DNA of 64,000 bases from Smittium mucronatum (taxonomy: Eukaryota > Kickxellomycota > Harpellomycetes > Harpellales > Legeriomycetaceae), in NCBI GenBank assembly GCA_001953115.1, contig LSSL01000009.1, forward strand, positions 1 to 64,000, in the 5' to 3' direction. The position numbers were made by a program, and so were the translations under genes. The notes below the pieces were generated by a model, which was not told where the DNA came from, searched no databases, and saw nothing but the letters and a program-made list of their open reading frames with translations. Of this stretch, positions 13,601 to 27,691 are shown piece after piece (positions within the stretch are counted from its first letter, which is position 1; each line of letters opens with the position of its first letter).

Positions 13601-16600
13601 ATTTGATTATATTTCGAAAAAACAATTCAAATTTCTGGTAAATTATTGTAATTATTTTGAGATGTTTTTAAAATAAATTAAGCTTTAAATCAATTATAAA
13701 CTACAGTTATTTTTACTCGTCTCTTGGAGATTCAAAATAATTTAGTTATCAAATTATTTTTTTAAATAAAAATGAAACGAAATTCCCAATTGAAAAAACA
13801 ATTAATTAAATTTAAACACTTCTAAGTTAAAAAAATAGAAAATTCATCCCAAATCAACCAGGTGTTTTATTTAAAACAGCATTTAGATATTTCTATCCAT
13901 TAAATCTTTGAGTGGACAAGGTTAAAAAAATTCAAATAATATTTAGAAAAAAAACCTTCATAAGACAAAAATTTGTTTAGTTTTTTTTATAAAGAATTAT
14001 TAAAAATAGTTTTGGTTTATAATCATAAAAAATTATGTAATTTTTTCTTAAAAATAAATGAAATTAGTAAAATTTTTGAAAAAAAAATCAATTAATTCAC
14101 AAAAAATAGAGCCTTTTTTGCAGAGGCTTTGGGTCATAAACTTAAAAATTTTAACTAATACTAATGGCTATAAGTGCAGATCTGTAGTCCTTTTCAGAAA
14201 AAATAACACAGCTTGCGCAGAAAAAGTTAAATTTTTTTCAAAATAATGTTAGTATAATAATTTTTTATTTTTGAGCAATATTACCGGTTTAAAACTTTAC
14301 TACATGGGATTTAACAAACAAAAGTCACTTCCAGTCCAAATGGTGGAAATAATATCCATTTAAAATGTTTTCTTGGCAGAATGAAAATTCCATCCAATAT
14401 TTTTTTAATTTATAAATACTTTTAGTTTTATTGTTTAAGAAATCAATTATATATTAATATAAGTCAATTACCTTGACATAAAAAAAATAAGTATAGAAAT
14501 TTGGCACCTGAAAGTATTTAATCGCAAAAATTCCCCGAAAAATTTAAGAAATCCTATAAGCTGATCTAATATATGATAATTTTATGTAAAAAAAAACAAA
14601 AGTTACTTTCATATATTTTTATTTGGAAAAACCTCCGGATTTAGTCTATTTTTAATCAAAATAGTTAAAAAGACAAAGAAAAAAAAGAAGATTTTTGGCC
14701 TATCCGAATTTTTTATGCTTATAAAATTTTCTGTGAATCAATAATTTATTTTATATTAATATTTTTATTTGAAAGAATTTATTATGGTATTATTGAAAGG
14801 AATTCATGAATTTTAAAAGTAATTATTACAAAATAAATGATATTACAGTAAGAAAATAGTAAATTTATTAGTTTTTAATTGGGTTATTTTTCTCAATACC
14901 AAGTAATTATAATATTTTCGACTTTTTTACAAGTCATTTGTTATATCTAAATATAAGAAATTTAGAAAAATGATATGAGTTACTAAGTTCAAATTAATTG
15001 TTCAGAAAACAAAATCCCTTAAAAAAACCGAATATTTTTTACATATTATTTTATATGCTACGTTCTTTTTTGGCCATAATTTTAATAGACATTTTTTTAG
15101 TAGAAAGTTTTATCTAGTAATATAATATTTGAGTGGATATTAAACATTAAAATAAAGCCAGATAATGGTATTCAGAAAAGTATTGAAAAAAAATAGCCTT
15201 TTATATATAGTATGAAGTATCCATTAAAGTATTAATTCTATCTTTACTATAATTAATTTAAATATATTTATAATAGTTAATAAATTTCATAATGGAGGAA
15301 ATCTAAACATTATCACATCATTCCAATGATTTGGTTTTTATAATCAATTTTTTGAAATTATCACACACACCAAAACCACCTTCCTTTGCACATATATATT
15401 TATTGAGATGTAAATTTAGAAATTTAGAGTTGTATTAGAATACATATTTAAGTATATTTTCTTGCAAATTTAGTTAATATAATTCTAAAAAAATCAATTT
15501 TTTATACAAAAATTATGAAATCAATAAAAAGATGAAATCCAAGATTTTTATACTTTAAAATGTATTAAAAAATAGTATAATACTCCTTGAAAATGCAACC
15601 TCCTGAATTTTTTGAGAGAATATTTTATATTTTAAAAATCAATAACACCGTAATAATTTACTTTTTTTGAAAAAGTTGTTTCTTTTCTTATAATATTATC
15701 AATAATAATTCGTTTTTGATAGGTTTTGTGTTACTTTATGGTATGATATATATTAAAGAGATATAAAAATGTATAGCCCACGATATTTCAAAATACACCA
15801 TCTTTTTAAATTTTCTTTGATTGTGGTTCAATATCAAAATAAATTAAGATAATGATGATTTTATTTTTTTATCTGAATAAATCTTTAACTTGAGTGCTAA
15901 AAAATAATTTTACCCTAATTTTTTTTTATAAAATCAATAAAAAAAGAAAAAAAACCAGATATAATAAAATTATAACGTAAGATAATTCAATATTCGTAAA
16001 AATTTGAAAAAATTAATGTAAATTGTAGTATTATAAAATCATGAAATGTGTTATAATTTTTTATCGGCTAAAAGAAAACTCAAAAAACTAATAAAAAATT
16101 AGATATAATGTATATTTTTTTATTTTTAATGACATCATTCTCCCTGAAGAAAATTTCTTGATTCGATTTTTTGAAAATTAAATTCTGCAATAAAAATATT
16201 TTTAATAGTTAATTATTTTATGATAACTTAAAAATTCTAAATGAAATTCTAAATGAAATACTATTAAAAGGATATTTATCATTATAATGAAAATGATTTC
16301 CAATTATTAGATAATATAATTTTAGAAAGAATGCATTCAATAGTCACTTATTAGAATATTTTATAATATTTTTTTTAAAAAGTCTAATGTTCAAAACTTG
16401 AATGAAAATTCATAGCAATAAAAATAAGATTCTTATATATAATTTTTTACTCGTAATATTTAGAAAATTAAAAATTAAAATAATTATTATAGATCAAATG
16501 ATACTGAATGAGATATATTTAAATTAAATTATGTGTCTTTCTTAAATTTTTTCAAGTAAAATGGCAGATTTAATGAAGTATATAAACTCATTTTCAGTAG

Positions 16601-17672
16601 ATGAAAATATTTTAAGTTGATTATATCAAAGATATGAATGATTTACAAAAAGTAAAATTTCTGAAAAATGTGATAGATATTCACCGAATATATCTTCGTA
16701 TAATAAAAATAATTCAAATTTGCTATCCCAGACAACATCTGTTTATTAAGAGAATTTTAGAAAGATTAATTTTAAATTTATAACTATAAACCCTTCAAAT
16801 TTATGGAAAAAGAAAAAAAAATAGTAATTCAATTTCTAAATCCAGATTTAGAAATGATAATAATAAATTCATGACAGATGAAATCAAATAAGAACTCATA
16901 TTTTTTTCTTATGATAATTATATATTTTTTTCAAAAAATAAAAAGATGTAATGATTCAGCTTCCTAAATTCTGACTGAAAACAACACAGATAGAAAAAAA
17001 TAAAATAATAATAGGAAAATTTCCATAAAAATGTATAAATTTAAGCTCTTTTACAAAATATTTAAGAAGTATTTTTAAAAAAAGATGTAAAAAAAATATA
17101 TAAATATCTTATGTGTCATAAAAGGAAAAAATTAAAATAATAATAATAAATAACCCATAAGAAAAATTTAAGTATTATAGGGATCAATTTTATATAAAAG
17201 AGACCAAGATAAAATTTAAAAAATCACCGAAAATTTTACAAAAAACAACGAAATGAAGCCATAATTTAATTAATGCATAATTTTACTCGATTATAAATAA
17301 GATTTCATATGGGTATGATTATTACACCTCAAAATTTCAATGAATTATTTTAAATATGGTTATAACTGTCTTATATTCTTACCAAAGAACATATTTTATT
17401 CATTGTTTCAAATTTAGCACATACAATCTGTTTATGAATAAACTTTGTATCATTTAAAATAATTTTTTAATATCACAAAGGGTTAGATATATATGGAGTA
17501 TAAAACTGATATAATAGTTCGAGTAATATAAATATAAAGCAAATTTTATAGGAATTTGATTATTTTTTATATTTATTTTTGATTTATATCTACTAAAATG
17601 ATATTAATTTTAGCATAGCGATTCATTAAAATCAATAAATATAATTAAAAACAGCTAAAAATAATTTCAGAA

Positions 17673-18421
17673 TTTTAAAAATAATTAAAAAATCAAAAAT
17701 ATATAAATTTTATCTGTTTTATATATCAATTAATAAAACGATGAGTTTTTTTTTCGTAAAAATTATTTTCTAAATAGAACAACCGAAATTCATTCGTAAA
17801 AAAATCGGTTTTGATTGCAGATTTTTTATAAAAATAAATAAACTGAATATTCAAGAACTTTGGGGATTGATTTAGAATGGAGTTGGGTGTAGGTAGGATT
17901 TTTCCATATTAAATCGACTTTAGAAAATATGGAATCCAAGCGTAAAAAGCTATTATTTTTTGGAAACCCCCCTTTTAGCTCTTTCGGGAGTACTTTTTCA
18001 AAATCATTTTCTTATTATGCATGGGATATCTCAATAAAAAATTCTGAGAATAGAGACGGTTTTTATGTAAGTATTATTTTTTTTATATCTCATTGAAATA
18101 AATTGTATTTTTAAATATTTTAATAATAGTATCAGAGAGATATTTCTGATTTTTAGGGATAGTATTTTTTTACAGAAACTCAGAAAAAAAAACAGTTACC
18201 CGAAAACCGATAATTTATTCAAGCTCAAAATTTCAAATTTTTTCAGTATAAAGGTTAAATATAAAATTAAAAACAGAACAAAAAACTGCATATGTTAAGG
18301 AAGGATTGGAATAAGCTCACACATATTGAAATTGTTTAATTGGATTATTAAAAAATCCTCATATTTTTTTCTTATGAAATTTTAATATCTTTACGTTTAT
18401 AGATTTAATTGAGCTTATAAA
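17673..18421 (+). repeat. Left arm of a large inverted repeat (IR1)
   Basis: This arm of about 749 bp is matched in reverse complement by 20499-21261. I aligned it by eye. The core from about 17785 to 18235 has only two mismatches that I could find. The outer edge (17673-17785) and the inner edge (18236-18421) carry many substitutions and small indels, including an extra segment of about 14 bases near 18270. No long open frame lies in the arm. It contains a relatively GC-rich landmark, GGAAACCCCCCTTTTAGCTC. Confidence 0.92.
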
Positions 18422-20498
18422 TTCTTGCCATGTATCCTGCTTCCGAAATATCGGATGATGCTTAGATCAAAAAAAAATTCAAGATAATAAATTGCGTATA
18501 ATCTCTTAATAAATCAAAAAATATAGATTAGAGGTTGATATAAATTTTACAACCTATCTAAAAAGGTAATATCTGTGAAAAAATATTTTAATAATTTCTC
18601 TTATAATTTTAACTTCCGTTAGGAAAATATGGTTATTTATATTTAATAAAATATAAAAAAAATGCTTTCAATGAAATCGGAACCAAATTAACTGTCGGTA
18701 AAGCTTAAGATATTTCCAAAAAACATCGGAAAATTTTTCAAATACAAGTCTCAAATATGTTAAAAATTTTTTTTTTTGAAAATCGTCGGGCTGAAATTTA
18801 GTATAGTATGGCCCAATGGTGTTTGAAATCGTCACAAAATTCTTAAAAAAAACTCATAATAGAATCCGCAAAAAAAAATCAAAAATAAACTCAAGAAAAT
18901 AATTTTGACTTCAAGATAAAATATTCAAGGTGTTACAGCTATTGTATGATTATCCAAAAAATATTTACCATACACAGAAAAAAAATTCGTTATATCACTA
19001 GACACATTTTATTCAAATCTAAAAAAATTTATTAGTTCTAGTTGCTTCAGCTGTGTCCGCTGATGATAATACGTTTCCTATACTTTTTAGAGCATATCCA
19101 CCTTAAAGAACATAATCACGGTTAGATTATCTAATATATTTAAAGGAATACAAAAATCTCACATACAATGACGGTATTTTTTTAAGTGATGAAATGGAGC
19201 GTATTGTTGCAACTCTATCAAAAGAAATTTCTTCAGTGAGATTTATAAGTGCTTAAAAATATAAGTTGGAAAATTCTGGATAAATTCAGTAAATAGATAA
19301 CTGATCCTATATACATCACGGTTAAATAATTTTGAAAATATTCCTTTTTAAAAAAAATGGAGAATATAAAATTGATGAATTAGAATATTCACAACTATTT
19401 AAAAGAAATATTATATGGAAAATGTGCCTCGTTGAATTTTCCCTTTATTATATATTGAATATATTCTCAATCTATTCAAAGAAAATTAAAATTTATTTTA
19501 TAAAATAAAAAAATTACCATTTTTAGGCCTTTTAAAAAATTCAATTTTAAAAATAGATAAATATATTGTCAAAATAAAAATAAAAATACACTATGAAAAA
19601 TATTTAATTACAAGGAGATAAGGAAATATATAGCAGAAAAACATGGTAGTTTTATTGATTTATATTTTTCTTTGAAAGGGATATATCGATTCCATCAGAG
19701 CTGATATTTTTTCTAGAAACCACACGCGTTTATTTATTAGTAAAAAATACCGTTGAATCGCTTTTAAAAGCTATTTTGTTCTTTAAAATGGAAAAATATT
19801 GGTATTTTGGCAGTATTTACTGAAAATGAAATATAATTTAGGTCTATGGTGTTCATTTCATGATAAAGATCTGAAATATTTCAAATATAAACATTACTCT
19901 ATGCACTTATTTAGATATATTATTTCTGAAGAGCTAAAATAAGATATATAAATTTTGAATAATCAATAGATAAATCGTAGATAAACTGTGGGTATTTTAG
20001 ACTACCCCGCATAACTAAAGAGATTGATTAATAAAACTAATAAATAATAGTATCTAAACTTAACTCAAAGGTTATTGTTGGGATTATATCCCATATTTTG
20101 AAATAAATTAAAAGTTATAAACTCTTTTTTTGGATATAATATGGTATTTTTAATTAAATTAAAAATTATGATAAAAATTATTTTTTAAAAAATACTGTTT
20201 AGTGTAATGCACAAAGTATTTTAGTAAAAAAAATTCCATTCCATAAAATTTTTTTAAAAAAAAAATTGTTTTTAAGTGCTAAAAATAATTTTTTAAGCTA
20301 AAATAGTTAATGGGATTATTTTATTGTTGCATGCTACATCATTATGAAGTTTAAATGTTAAATTTGCTACACTTATATAGATGGAGAGTAAAAATAATAA
20401 ATATATATATTCTTTTTGAAATATTTATGAGAACTTATTTCTCTTAAACCATTGTTATGAAATTAAGATTTTAAATATTATAATGTTATATTAGCGTT
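18422..20498. other. Spacer of inverted repeat IR1
   Basis: 2077 bp between the two arms. No open frame above about 60 codons, no transposase-like or other recognisable coding sequence and no tRNA. Composition is like the surrounding desert. Confidence 0.6.
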
Positions 20499-21261
20499 TT
20501 ATAAGCTCAATTAAATCTATAAAAGTAAAGATATTAAAATTTCATAAGAAAAAAATATGAGAATTTTTTAATTATCCAATTAAACAATCTCAATATGTGT
20601 GATCTTATTCCGATCCTTTCTTAAAATATGCAGTTTTTGATTTTATATTTAACCTTTATGCTGAAATAAATTTGAAATTTTGAGCTTGAATAAATTATCG
20701 GTTTTCGGGTAACTGTTTTTTTTTCTGAGTTTCTGTAAAAAAATACTATCCCTAAAAATCAGAAATATCTCTCTGATACTATTATTAAAATATTTAAAAA
20801 TACAATTTATTTCAATGAGATATAAAAAAAATAATACTTACATAAAAACCGTCTCTATTCTCAGAATTTTTTATTGAGATATCCCATGCACAATAAGAAA
20901 ATGATTTTGAAAAAGTACTCCCGAAAGAGCTAAAAGGGGGGTTTCCAAAAAATAATAGCTTTTTACGCTTGGATTCCATATTTTCTAAAGTCGATTTAAT
21001 ATGGAAAAATCCTACCTACACCCAACTCCATTCTAAATCAATCCCCAAAGTTCTTGAATATTCAGTTTATTTATTTTTATAAAAAATCTCCAATCAAAAC
21101 CGATTTTTTTACGAATGAATTTCGGTTGGTCTATTTAGCTAATAATTTTTAAGAAAAAAAAACCCATAATTTTATTAGTTGATATATAAAACTGAGATAA
21201 AATTTATTCATTTTAGATTTTTTTGTAAAAAATTTCCATTTTTTAATTATTTTTAATTTAC
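20499..21261 (-). repeat. Right arm of the large inverted repeat (IR1)
   Basis: Reverse complement of 17673-18421. Landmarks shared with the left arm are CGGTTTTCGGGTAACTG at 20699 onward, TACTCCCGAAAGAGCTAAAA near 20918 and the complement of the C-rich landmark near 20936. I could see no target-site duplication outside the two arms, so it is not clearly a transposon with long terminal inverted repeats. Confidence 0.92.
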
Positions 21262-24200
21262 CCTATATCTTTATGCTTAAGATTGAATTCAGAAATTATA
21301 ATGAAGTCTCATAAATTCCGGATTGATATACACTAAAAAAATCTAGAATATATAAATATCATCTGAAAAAAATTAGCATATATTTATTATGTCACCCAAG
21401 AGGGAAGTTAACAGAATAGAACATAAGTTCCGATAATTTATTTTTTATAGAAAAATTCAAATGAATTTATTAAATTAAAAATTAACGTCTTCTATTTTAA
21501 ATTCTATTAGTAATTTCATCAGAAGTGGAATTTAAAAAAATAATAGAGGTCAGAAAAAAATTCGAAGGAACATGTATAGATCAGTTCAAACGAAATTTAA
21601 CCAGTTATGGTCAAAAAATTCTCAATCAAAAAAAAATAAAAATAAAAAACATATGAGATTGGAATTTATTTCTATATTATAATAGTATTTTTTATAAGTT
21701 AGGATGAGTTTAATAATTTTTTCGCTACTTTTTTAACCTCTAATGATATTAGTTGAGGTTTTTTTGCTTTCAATTATACAAGTTTTTAGTCGCAATTTGG
21801 GTTGTAGCATAATCGAATTATGTGTAACGCTATATCTTAAAAGATCAAAAATATAACGTGAAGTAAGTTTTTATAATATTTTTCTGTCTTGAAATTTTAT
21901 TCTCTATTAATCGAGTTCAAATTATTAAAATTAAAAGATTATATATTCCGAAAATTTTCATTAAAAATTATATTGATGCATATTAAAGAATATTTTTGCT
22001 ATCAGTGGAGATATGGGAGTATAAAACATAATTTTTTTAGCACTATACTCCATCTCCAACAAATATTTGTGAATTTTAATAATTTTAATTGGAATTTATA
22101 AATAAAAATACGTCAAATAAATGTGATTTTAGTTTTGCTTTAAGGTTGGTATATTTTTAATTGAAGGTCCTAATAATTCATACCTGGATTATTGATTGCA
22201 AAATAGAAAATTTTATTAGTGAAGCATTATAGCTCAAGCTAGATGTCTATTGTGAAATCGGTATTCAATTTTATAAAAAAATAACATATAAGACAAGTTC
22301 CAATTTTACAAGATTATAAAGAACGGATTTTTACCCCTTTTAGAAAATATTGTTAGTAAACGAATAATTAAAGGTTTGAAGGCAAGTAAATAAAAAAAAT
22401 TTACGATATTATTTAAATTTTTTCATCGATTAAAATTGGATAATAAAAAATCAAGATTAAATAATAGAGAATTTACAGATATAAATCATAGATTTGATGA
22501 CAAAATTATTATTTATAAACATTTATTTAACATTCAATTAAAAATTTTTATATAGAGAAATTAAATCTAGATGTTTATAAATATTTAAAAAGCTTAGTTA
22601 TTAAATATGTTTAAAATTATCTATATTCACTGTTCGATGATTTAAAAATATAAATAAAACATTATAAAATAGGGGTAATGTACTATTTTTGTTATAAAGA
22701 TCTGGGGTTTTTAAGAATCAAGACCTATAAACGATATAAGCAGTATTTTTTTTTGGTTTTTAATGTTTTGATGTGGCTATTATTTTGATATTTTGATGAT
22801 AATAGGAGTGTTGTTGAAGATTGAGATATTAGGATATATTTTAATAATGAATATAGTTATAATTCCGGATCAGGTTTGCAGTGTTGAAAATTTCCATTAA
22901 TCTAAGGTGTGTTATAATTTTAGCTAATATTAGTATGCTAATCAATTTGAGTTTTTTACTGAGGATGAAATTTTAAAGAGAAATTTATTTTTTGTGTAAT
23001 TATTAATTCCTAAAAAGATAAATATATATTTGGGATTCTGAAGCATGTTTAAATGTACTGAAAACTGAAGTTACGAGACTATAAGCTAATAGAAGTGTTA
23101 GTGCCGGCTTAAATACTGGCCCTAGTTGTAAAATTTGGGCGGGTCGGAATGTTGAAATAAATTAGAGAATTTTTTATACTTAAATTACTGGAGATATTGG
23201 AATTTTGGTACAGATTGAAAAGATATTCCATTTTGTGTTTTTTTTTATTTTTAAACTGCTAAAATTGGGGCAAATTTTGGATTTAAGATCATTTTTATGC
23301 TATTTATTATTGTAATTTATGCATATATAATAGATGTTTATCTTTTTTTTATCTAAATAGTTATTTTCGCCATAAGGGCTATTTTCTGTCTGATAATTCA
23401 TGTTATTTTCTTATAAAATAATTTTCTCATAAAAAATGAAAATTTTCATAAATCGTTTATTTTTTATTTTTTTCTATTTCTCTTAAAATCAGACATGAAT
23501 TAAATAATTATTATGCTGATAAATATTATAACAAATTTTATAGATAATACGCTGTGTAGTATCGAATAATCTCCCAAAAAATGAAAAAAAATTACAATAT
23601 TTAGAATTTTGTAAGTATCTTTTATATGCTTGTCACCAAATAGATCCAGAAATTATATGTAATAGTGTAGTGAGTGTTATTATAATGAAATATCCGTATA
23701 CTTTAAATAAATCATAAAAATTTTAGAATTTAATTTATACAAATATGGAATCTTAATGCAGTAAACCAGTGGCAGTACGGTTTCTGCTATTTTATAACAA
23801 TATTTTTGCAAGATAAACAGTAATAATTTAGAAAAATGTACCAGTTGAGCCAAAAAAAATAAAAACTTATGTCGCAAGAAAGAATTACCGATTTAGTGAC
23901 TGAATTTAGGTCCAATTATATGAACTCCGTATTTTTTGTGTTTGGGGGCATATCAAGTATTCCTAAAAGTAAATTTAACCTTTAAGATTTTAATTCTACA
24001 TGAATTGGCTTGGGTAAATCTCTTAAATATCTAACTAGCATATTATTAGACGCTTTAGATCTATTGTAGTGTTTTTGGATATATTAAACATCACTCAACA
24101 AGCTTTTATACCGGTATTAAGCCCCTAATAAGTATATAAATATATATTTGCAGGAGTTTATTTGACGATGTTTCATTGTTGTCTGATCTCCAGGAAGTTC

Positions 24201-24599
24201 TCTAGTTTATTCAATTTAAAAATCCAAAAAATTATCAGGAATCATGCTTAGTAAGCTATCAATTAGGTAATTATCACTAGTTCAGAAAAAACCATACATA
24301 TACAGTATAAAATATTTTTCGGAGAAGAAATTATTATCAATATAATTTTCGGGGAGCGCCATTTTCCGATTTTCATCATGAACGGTGTTATTCAAACAAA
24401 TGAATAACAAAATTCTTATTAGAATTTCGTTTTAACTGCGAAAAAAAAGTAAAATATGGCATCAGTTTTATTGTTTTTTTTATTAAATAATCACAATAAT
24501 CCTGGTAAAAAAGCTTTTATCGTTGAAAATTACAATTTTTATCGAAAAAAGGTATTATGAAATATAAAATGTTAGCTGAATCTATTGATATAATTATCC
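21262..24599. other. AT-rich stretch, nothing recognised
   Basis: No intact gene. Short frames at 21889-22101 plus and 23680-23877 minus are open but have AT-driven composition and no motif. From about 22.7 kb the sequence becomes a little richer in G, as if approaching old transposon DNA, but I cannot identify a coding segment. Confidence 0.5.
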
Positions 24600-26640
24600 C
24601 TTAATCACTGCATAAAAAAGCAGGGTTGTTTTTTAGGGTCACGATGGCGAATCTTTCTTATATTTTTTTGTGTTTGACAGGATAATATCAATGTTCTGAT
24701 CTTGTAGACCTTGTTCAAAGAGGAGACGATGCTTATGTACCATGAAATTGAAAAAACAAATTCGCACATAATTAGTGGGAATTTTGCTCATTTTGAATTC
24801 ATAACTACACAGCGGTTGAGTTTGATCCAAGTATCTGTGTGAGAATCTGAGTCACTTATTGACAGCATGTTGCATCGAACATTTTGGTCTTATTTCTGTC
24901 AGAGATAATCAACATCTGAATATTTTACATAATATATTGGGGATCAGGTTTAACGGATGGAGGTGGTGGGGGGCATTTTCTGAGCCAGAGATTGGCCAAA
25001 TGATACTGTATAAATTGCATTCTTGTATTGTTACGAGCTTTAGAAATTTTTAAATTCACGTCTTTTTGGATCGAAAATAGGTCTAATCGACATGATTCAA
25101 ATCTTTTTTAAACAGGGAGAGGTGCTGTTATATCTATATAACACTGTTTCCATGACTTTATCCTTGAAAGAGCACCACCGGGCTCATTGTATTCATATTA
25201 TATTTCACCTTGTAAGCATTTCAGTCTGATTGATGAACTTCCATATTTATCTATCTTTAGTAGCGTTGTGTTCTTTTCTCCCCAAACTTTCTCACGTAAG
25301 ACAAAGTATCCGTGTTTTTTGAATATAATAACACTGCCATTCCTCAACAGACTGTGTTTGGGCCTCATATAATATTTTTAGAGGTAACGTTGCGTTGCTT
25401 TTCAATATTTCTAGGTGACCGGTACATGTTACAGAGTAATTCTGGGATCCAAAAAACAACCACCATATATTTTCTCTCGATTATTTAAGCATTTTCATTC
25501 CACTCGTGCTGTTAATCTCACCTTTAAAAAGTGTTTTCCATGGTTTGGGGTTTCAGCTTGATGATTTAGGTTCATAATTGATCTTAATTTAAGGAGTTGA
25601 TCAATAGTTTCACCAATCTTTTCAGAGTTATTATTCTAGAAAGTATTTCTATTTTATGCCTTGGGTCTTACCAACGAGCAAGGGGATTTTCCTGGTTGTG
25701 GTTATCCTATATCTGATAATTTTTATGGCAGTTCTGAGAAGGTCACAGACTTTGTTTCCTGGAACCATGAGAGTCACAAACATGGTATTGATAGTCACAA
25801 GGATATTTTTTAACGTTTTTTTGGTAATAGGGCATATTTTTACTTTTAAATTAATAATAAAATTTTGTATTTCATTTTAAAAACCAAGTTTGTTTTTGTA
25901 GGGTGTGCAAAATTCGAAAATCAAAAAATTGGGGGATCGTCTAGGCATGTACCTATTTTGAGAAATTTCATTCGTACCCAAAAGAAAAGGAGACGGAGAA
26001 ATTACAAATTTCAGGACTAAGAATTGGTAAGCCTTGCAGAAACACGAAACTCGTAAATATTTGTTGTACGGTTTGTAGATGAGTATGTAAAGAATTGCAT
26101 CTCACAGGCCTAATGATTTCAGATAGTCCATTCTGTAAAGCATCCAGGTTGTATGTGATAACTATTCAATCTTGAAGTATCTATTCCTCGGATAGTATTT
26201 CAAAATCCTCATTTATAGGAAAGTTCACAATTCTCAGTCTCAATCTCAATCTCAATCATCCGGTAAAAATCTTCGAATATAACCATCTTGACCAGAAATT
26301 CACCTCTTCTGTTTTCATTTTTTTTAGAGGCTCTGCAACATAAATAAGTCATTTATTTTGCAACCTTGTCACTTATTCTTCTTTTGGTTGGTATGGAGTT
26401 CCGATTTTGTGGATGGCATATATTCAACAGAAATCAATAGTCTTCATAAATCGTCTCTTACGCCCAAAGATTTCCTGAAAGCAATAGCAATATTTTTTGG
26501 AATAGGTGAAGATGGGCACATACTGGTGGCCCCTTCTTTCCACATCCTTTCAACGGAAATCTTCCTGATTAGTGTTGATATTTTCTACTCTATCCAAAAT
26601 TATGGCTACCCTGGTTTGTGTTAGATTTCGTTGTAGTAGT
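24600..26640 (-). mobile_element. Decayed transposon sequence downstream of a Gag-like remnant
   Basis: Composition is clearly less AT-rich than on either side and T-rich on the plus strand, which suggests old coding sequence on the minus strand. Minus-strand pieces look protein-like but are broken: for example 24639-24830 (63 codons open, including DQTQPLCSYEF and LLFEQGLQDQNIDI) and a stretch near 25000 (SGSENAPHHLHPLNLIPNIL). By position this would be the pol part of the element whose Gag-like end lies at 26641-27125, but I could not find convincing reverse transcriptase or recombinase motifs. Plus-strand frames at 25656-25880 and 26358-26624 are shadows. Confidence 0.35.
26233..26256. repeat. 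Short tandem repeat (CTCAAT)4
   Basis: Four copies of the hexamer CTCAAT, the first with one change (CTCAGT), inside the decayed transposon region. Confidence 0.75.
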
Positions 26641-27125
26641 TTTGACTTGTAAAAATATTGCTGGATAGGCAACCTTTTCCGAGAAAACCAAAAGATTTGT
26701 TTCTTTTCAATTTTCTGGTATTTCTAATATAATTTTACCCATCCAACACAGTTTTATCCATCTTCGGCCCATTATCGCCCATAAATACTTGAATTGGATG
26801 GCTTGGAAGGTTGGGGAATGTTTGCAAGTTTTCTAACCTTGATTGGTTCGGCATAATACTTTCTTCTGCGATTAAGGCAATAAAAGAGTATAGAAAAAAT
26901 GTTCGCAGGCCTTTGGTAACTAGAGGTTCTTCTTGCATTATAAGATGATAATGGAAGTCAAAGGATCTCGAGCCACATACAAGGAAATGCGGAGGTGTGT
27001 TTTGTGAAGCGCCATATTTTTTACTTTTAAAAGTAGCAGCCTCGCTGATAGAAGGCGGGTCATAATTCATATTTTTTTTTTTCGTGAGCAGTCATGTATA
27101 ATTTCCCTCTTGTCTTCAAAGTCTC
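26641..27125 (-). pseudogene. DIRS-type retrotransposon Gag-like remnant
   Basis: The minus strand has an open frame of 111 codons (27070-26735) starting MNYDPPSISEAATFKSKKYG, with a later RLENLQTFPNL segment and ending near MDKTVLDG. Upstream, 27125-27083 reads FEDKREIIHDCSRKKK in a frame that differs by one base. The shift falls in an 11-base A run, so a 12th A would join the two. Downstream, after a stop, the frame continues with a basic Lys/Asn/Ser-rich tail (NTRKLKRNKSFGFLGKG). The order 'D-x-x-R/K-E-x-I-H-x-C', 'MNY-x-PP', a middle region and a basic C-terminus is what I remember of the first ORF of DIRS-like elements in Harpellales. The match is from memory only. The region is decayed and non-functional. 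Confidence 0.5.
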
Positions 27126-27342
27126 TTATGTTGCTATGGTTGAAACAAAGGATTATATTTATAACTCTAAATCTTATGTGTCTGCTTTAGCTAATATCTG
27201 GTTAAATTTATCTGTAGCTCTTCTAACTTTTTAAATATTTGAGTTACATTATTACTTAAAATTTATCCTGAATGAGTAGTTCTAATGCGAAAGAAAAAGC
27301 GATACATCTATCAAATATAAGCACCAAGTGCTCAATACCATA

Positions 27343-27354
27343 CCCCCCCCCCCC
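27343..27354. repeat. Poly-C run (C12)
   Basis: Twelve consecutive C, upstream (minus-strand sense) of the Gag-like remnant. Confidence 0.9.
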
Positions 27355-27691
27355 GTTATTTAGTTGTAATAATTTGCAATCAGATTATTCGAAATTTCTT
27401 TTAGCCAATAAAATGTGATAACACATGACATATGCCATATGTCATGTAAAGTATAATAGATAGTCTGGCTAATGTTTTTTTAAAAAAAATAAAATAAAAT
27501 AAGAAACAACAAAGATGGAAGCCGACAGTCAAAATCAAAAATAAATAAAATAAAAATAAAAATTATAAGATTCAGGAAGCTTATTTTATTTAAATCCCAA
27601 AGATTTTAGTTAATTTCAAAGGTTTTTTTGGATATGATGATGAAATATTTGCTATGATTTAAGGGTAAAAATATTCGGGGTTCTTGGTATA

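Larger units (their letters stand above)
5246..17672. other. AT-rich gene-free desert
   Basis: About 12 kb without any open frame above about 60 codons that looks coding. The one listed-length frame (14058-14246 plus) is Lys/Asn/Phe-rich and has no recognisable motif. The stretch holds microsatellites (7.8 kb and 10.6 kb, listed separately), a G7 run at 6840-6846 and short palindromes such as a 21-base one at 9086-9106. I see no RNA gene. Confidence 0.55.

Noticed and set aside
17673..21261. DNA transposon with long terminal inverted repeats
   Set aside because: Not ruled out, but no transposase frame in the spacer and no target-site duplication outside the arms was seen, so it is not called as an element.
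25656..26624. Plus-strand frames 25656-25880 and 26358-26624, one with hydrophobic stretches
   Set aside because: They lie opposite decayed minus-strand element sequence. Hydrophobicity follows from T-rich sequence.
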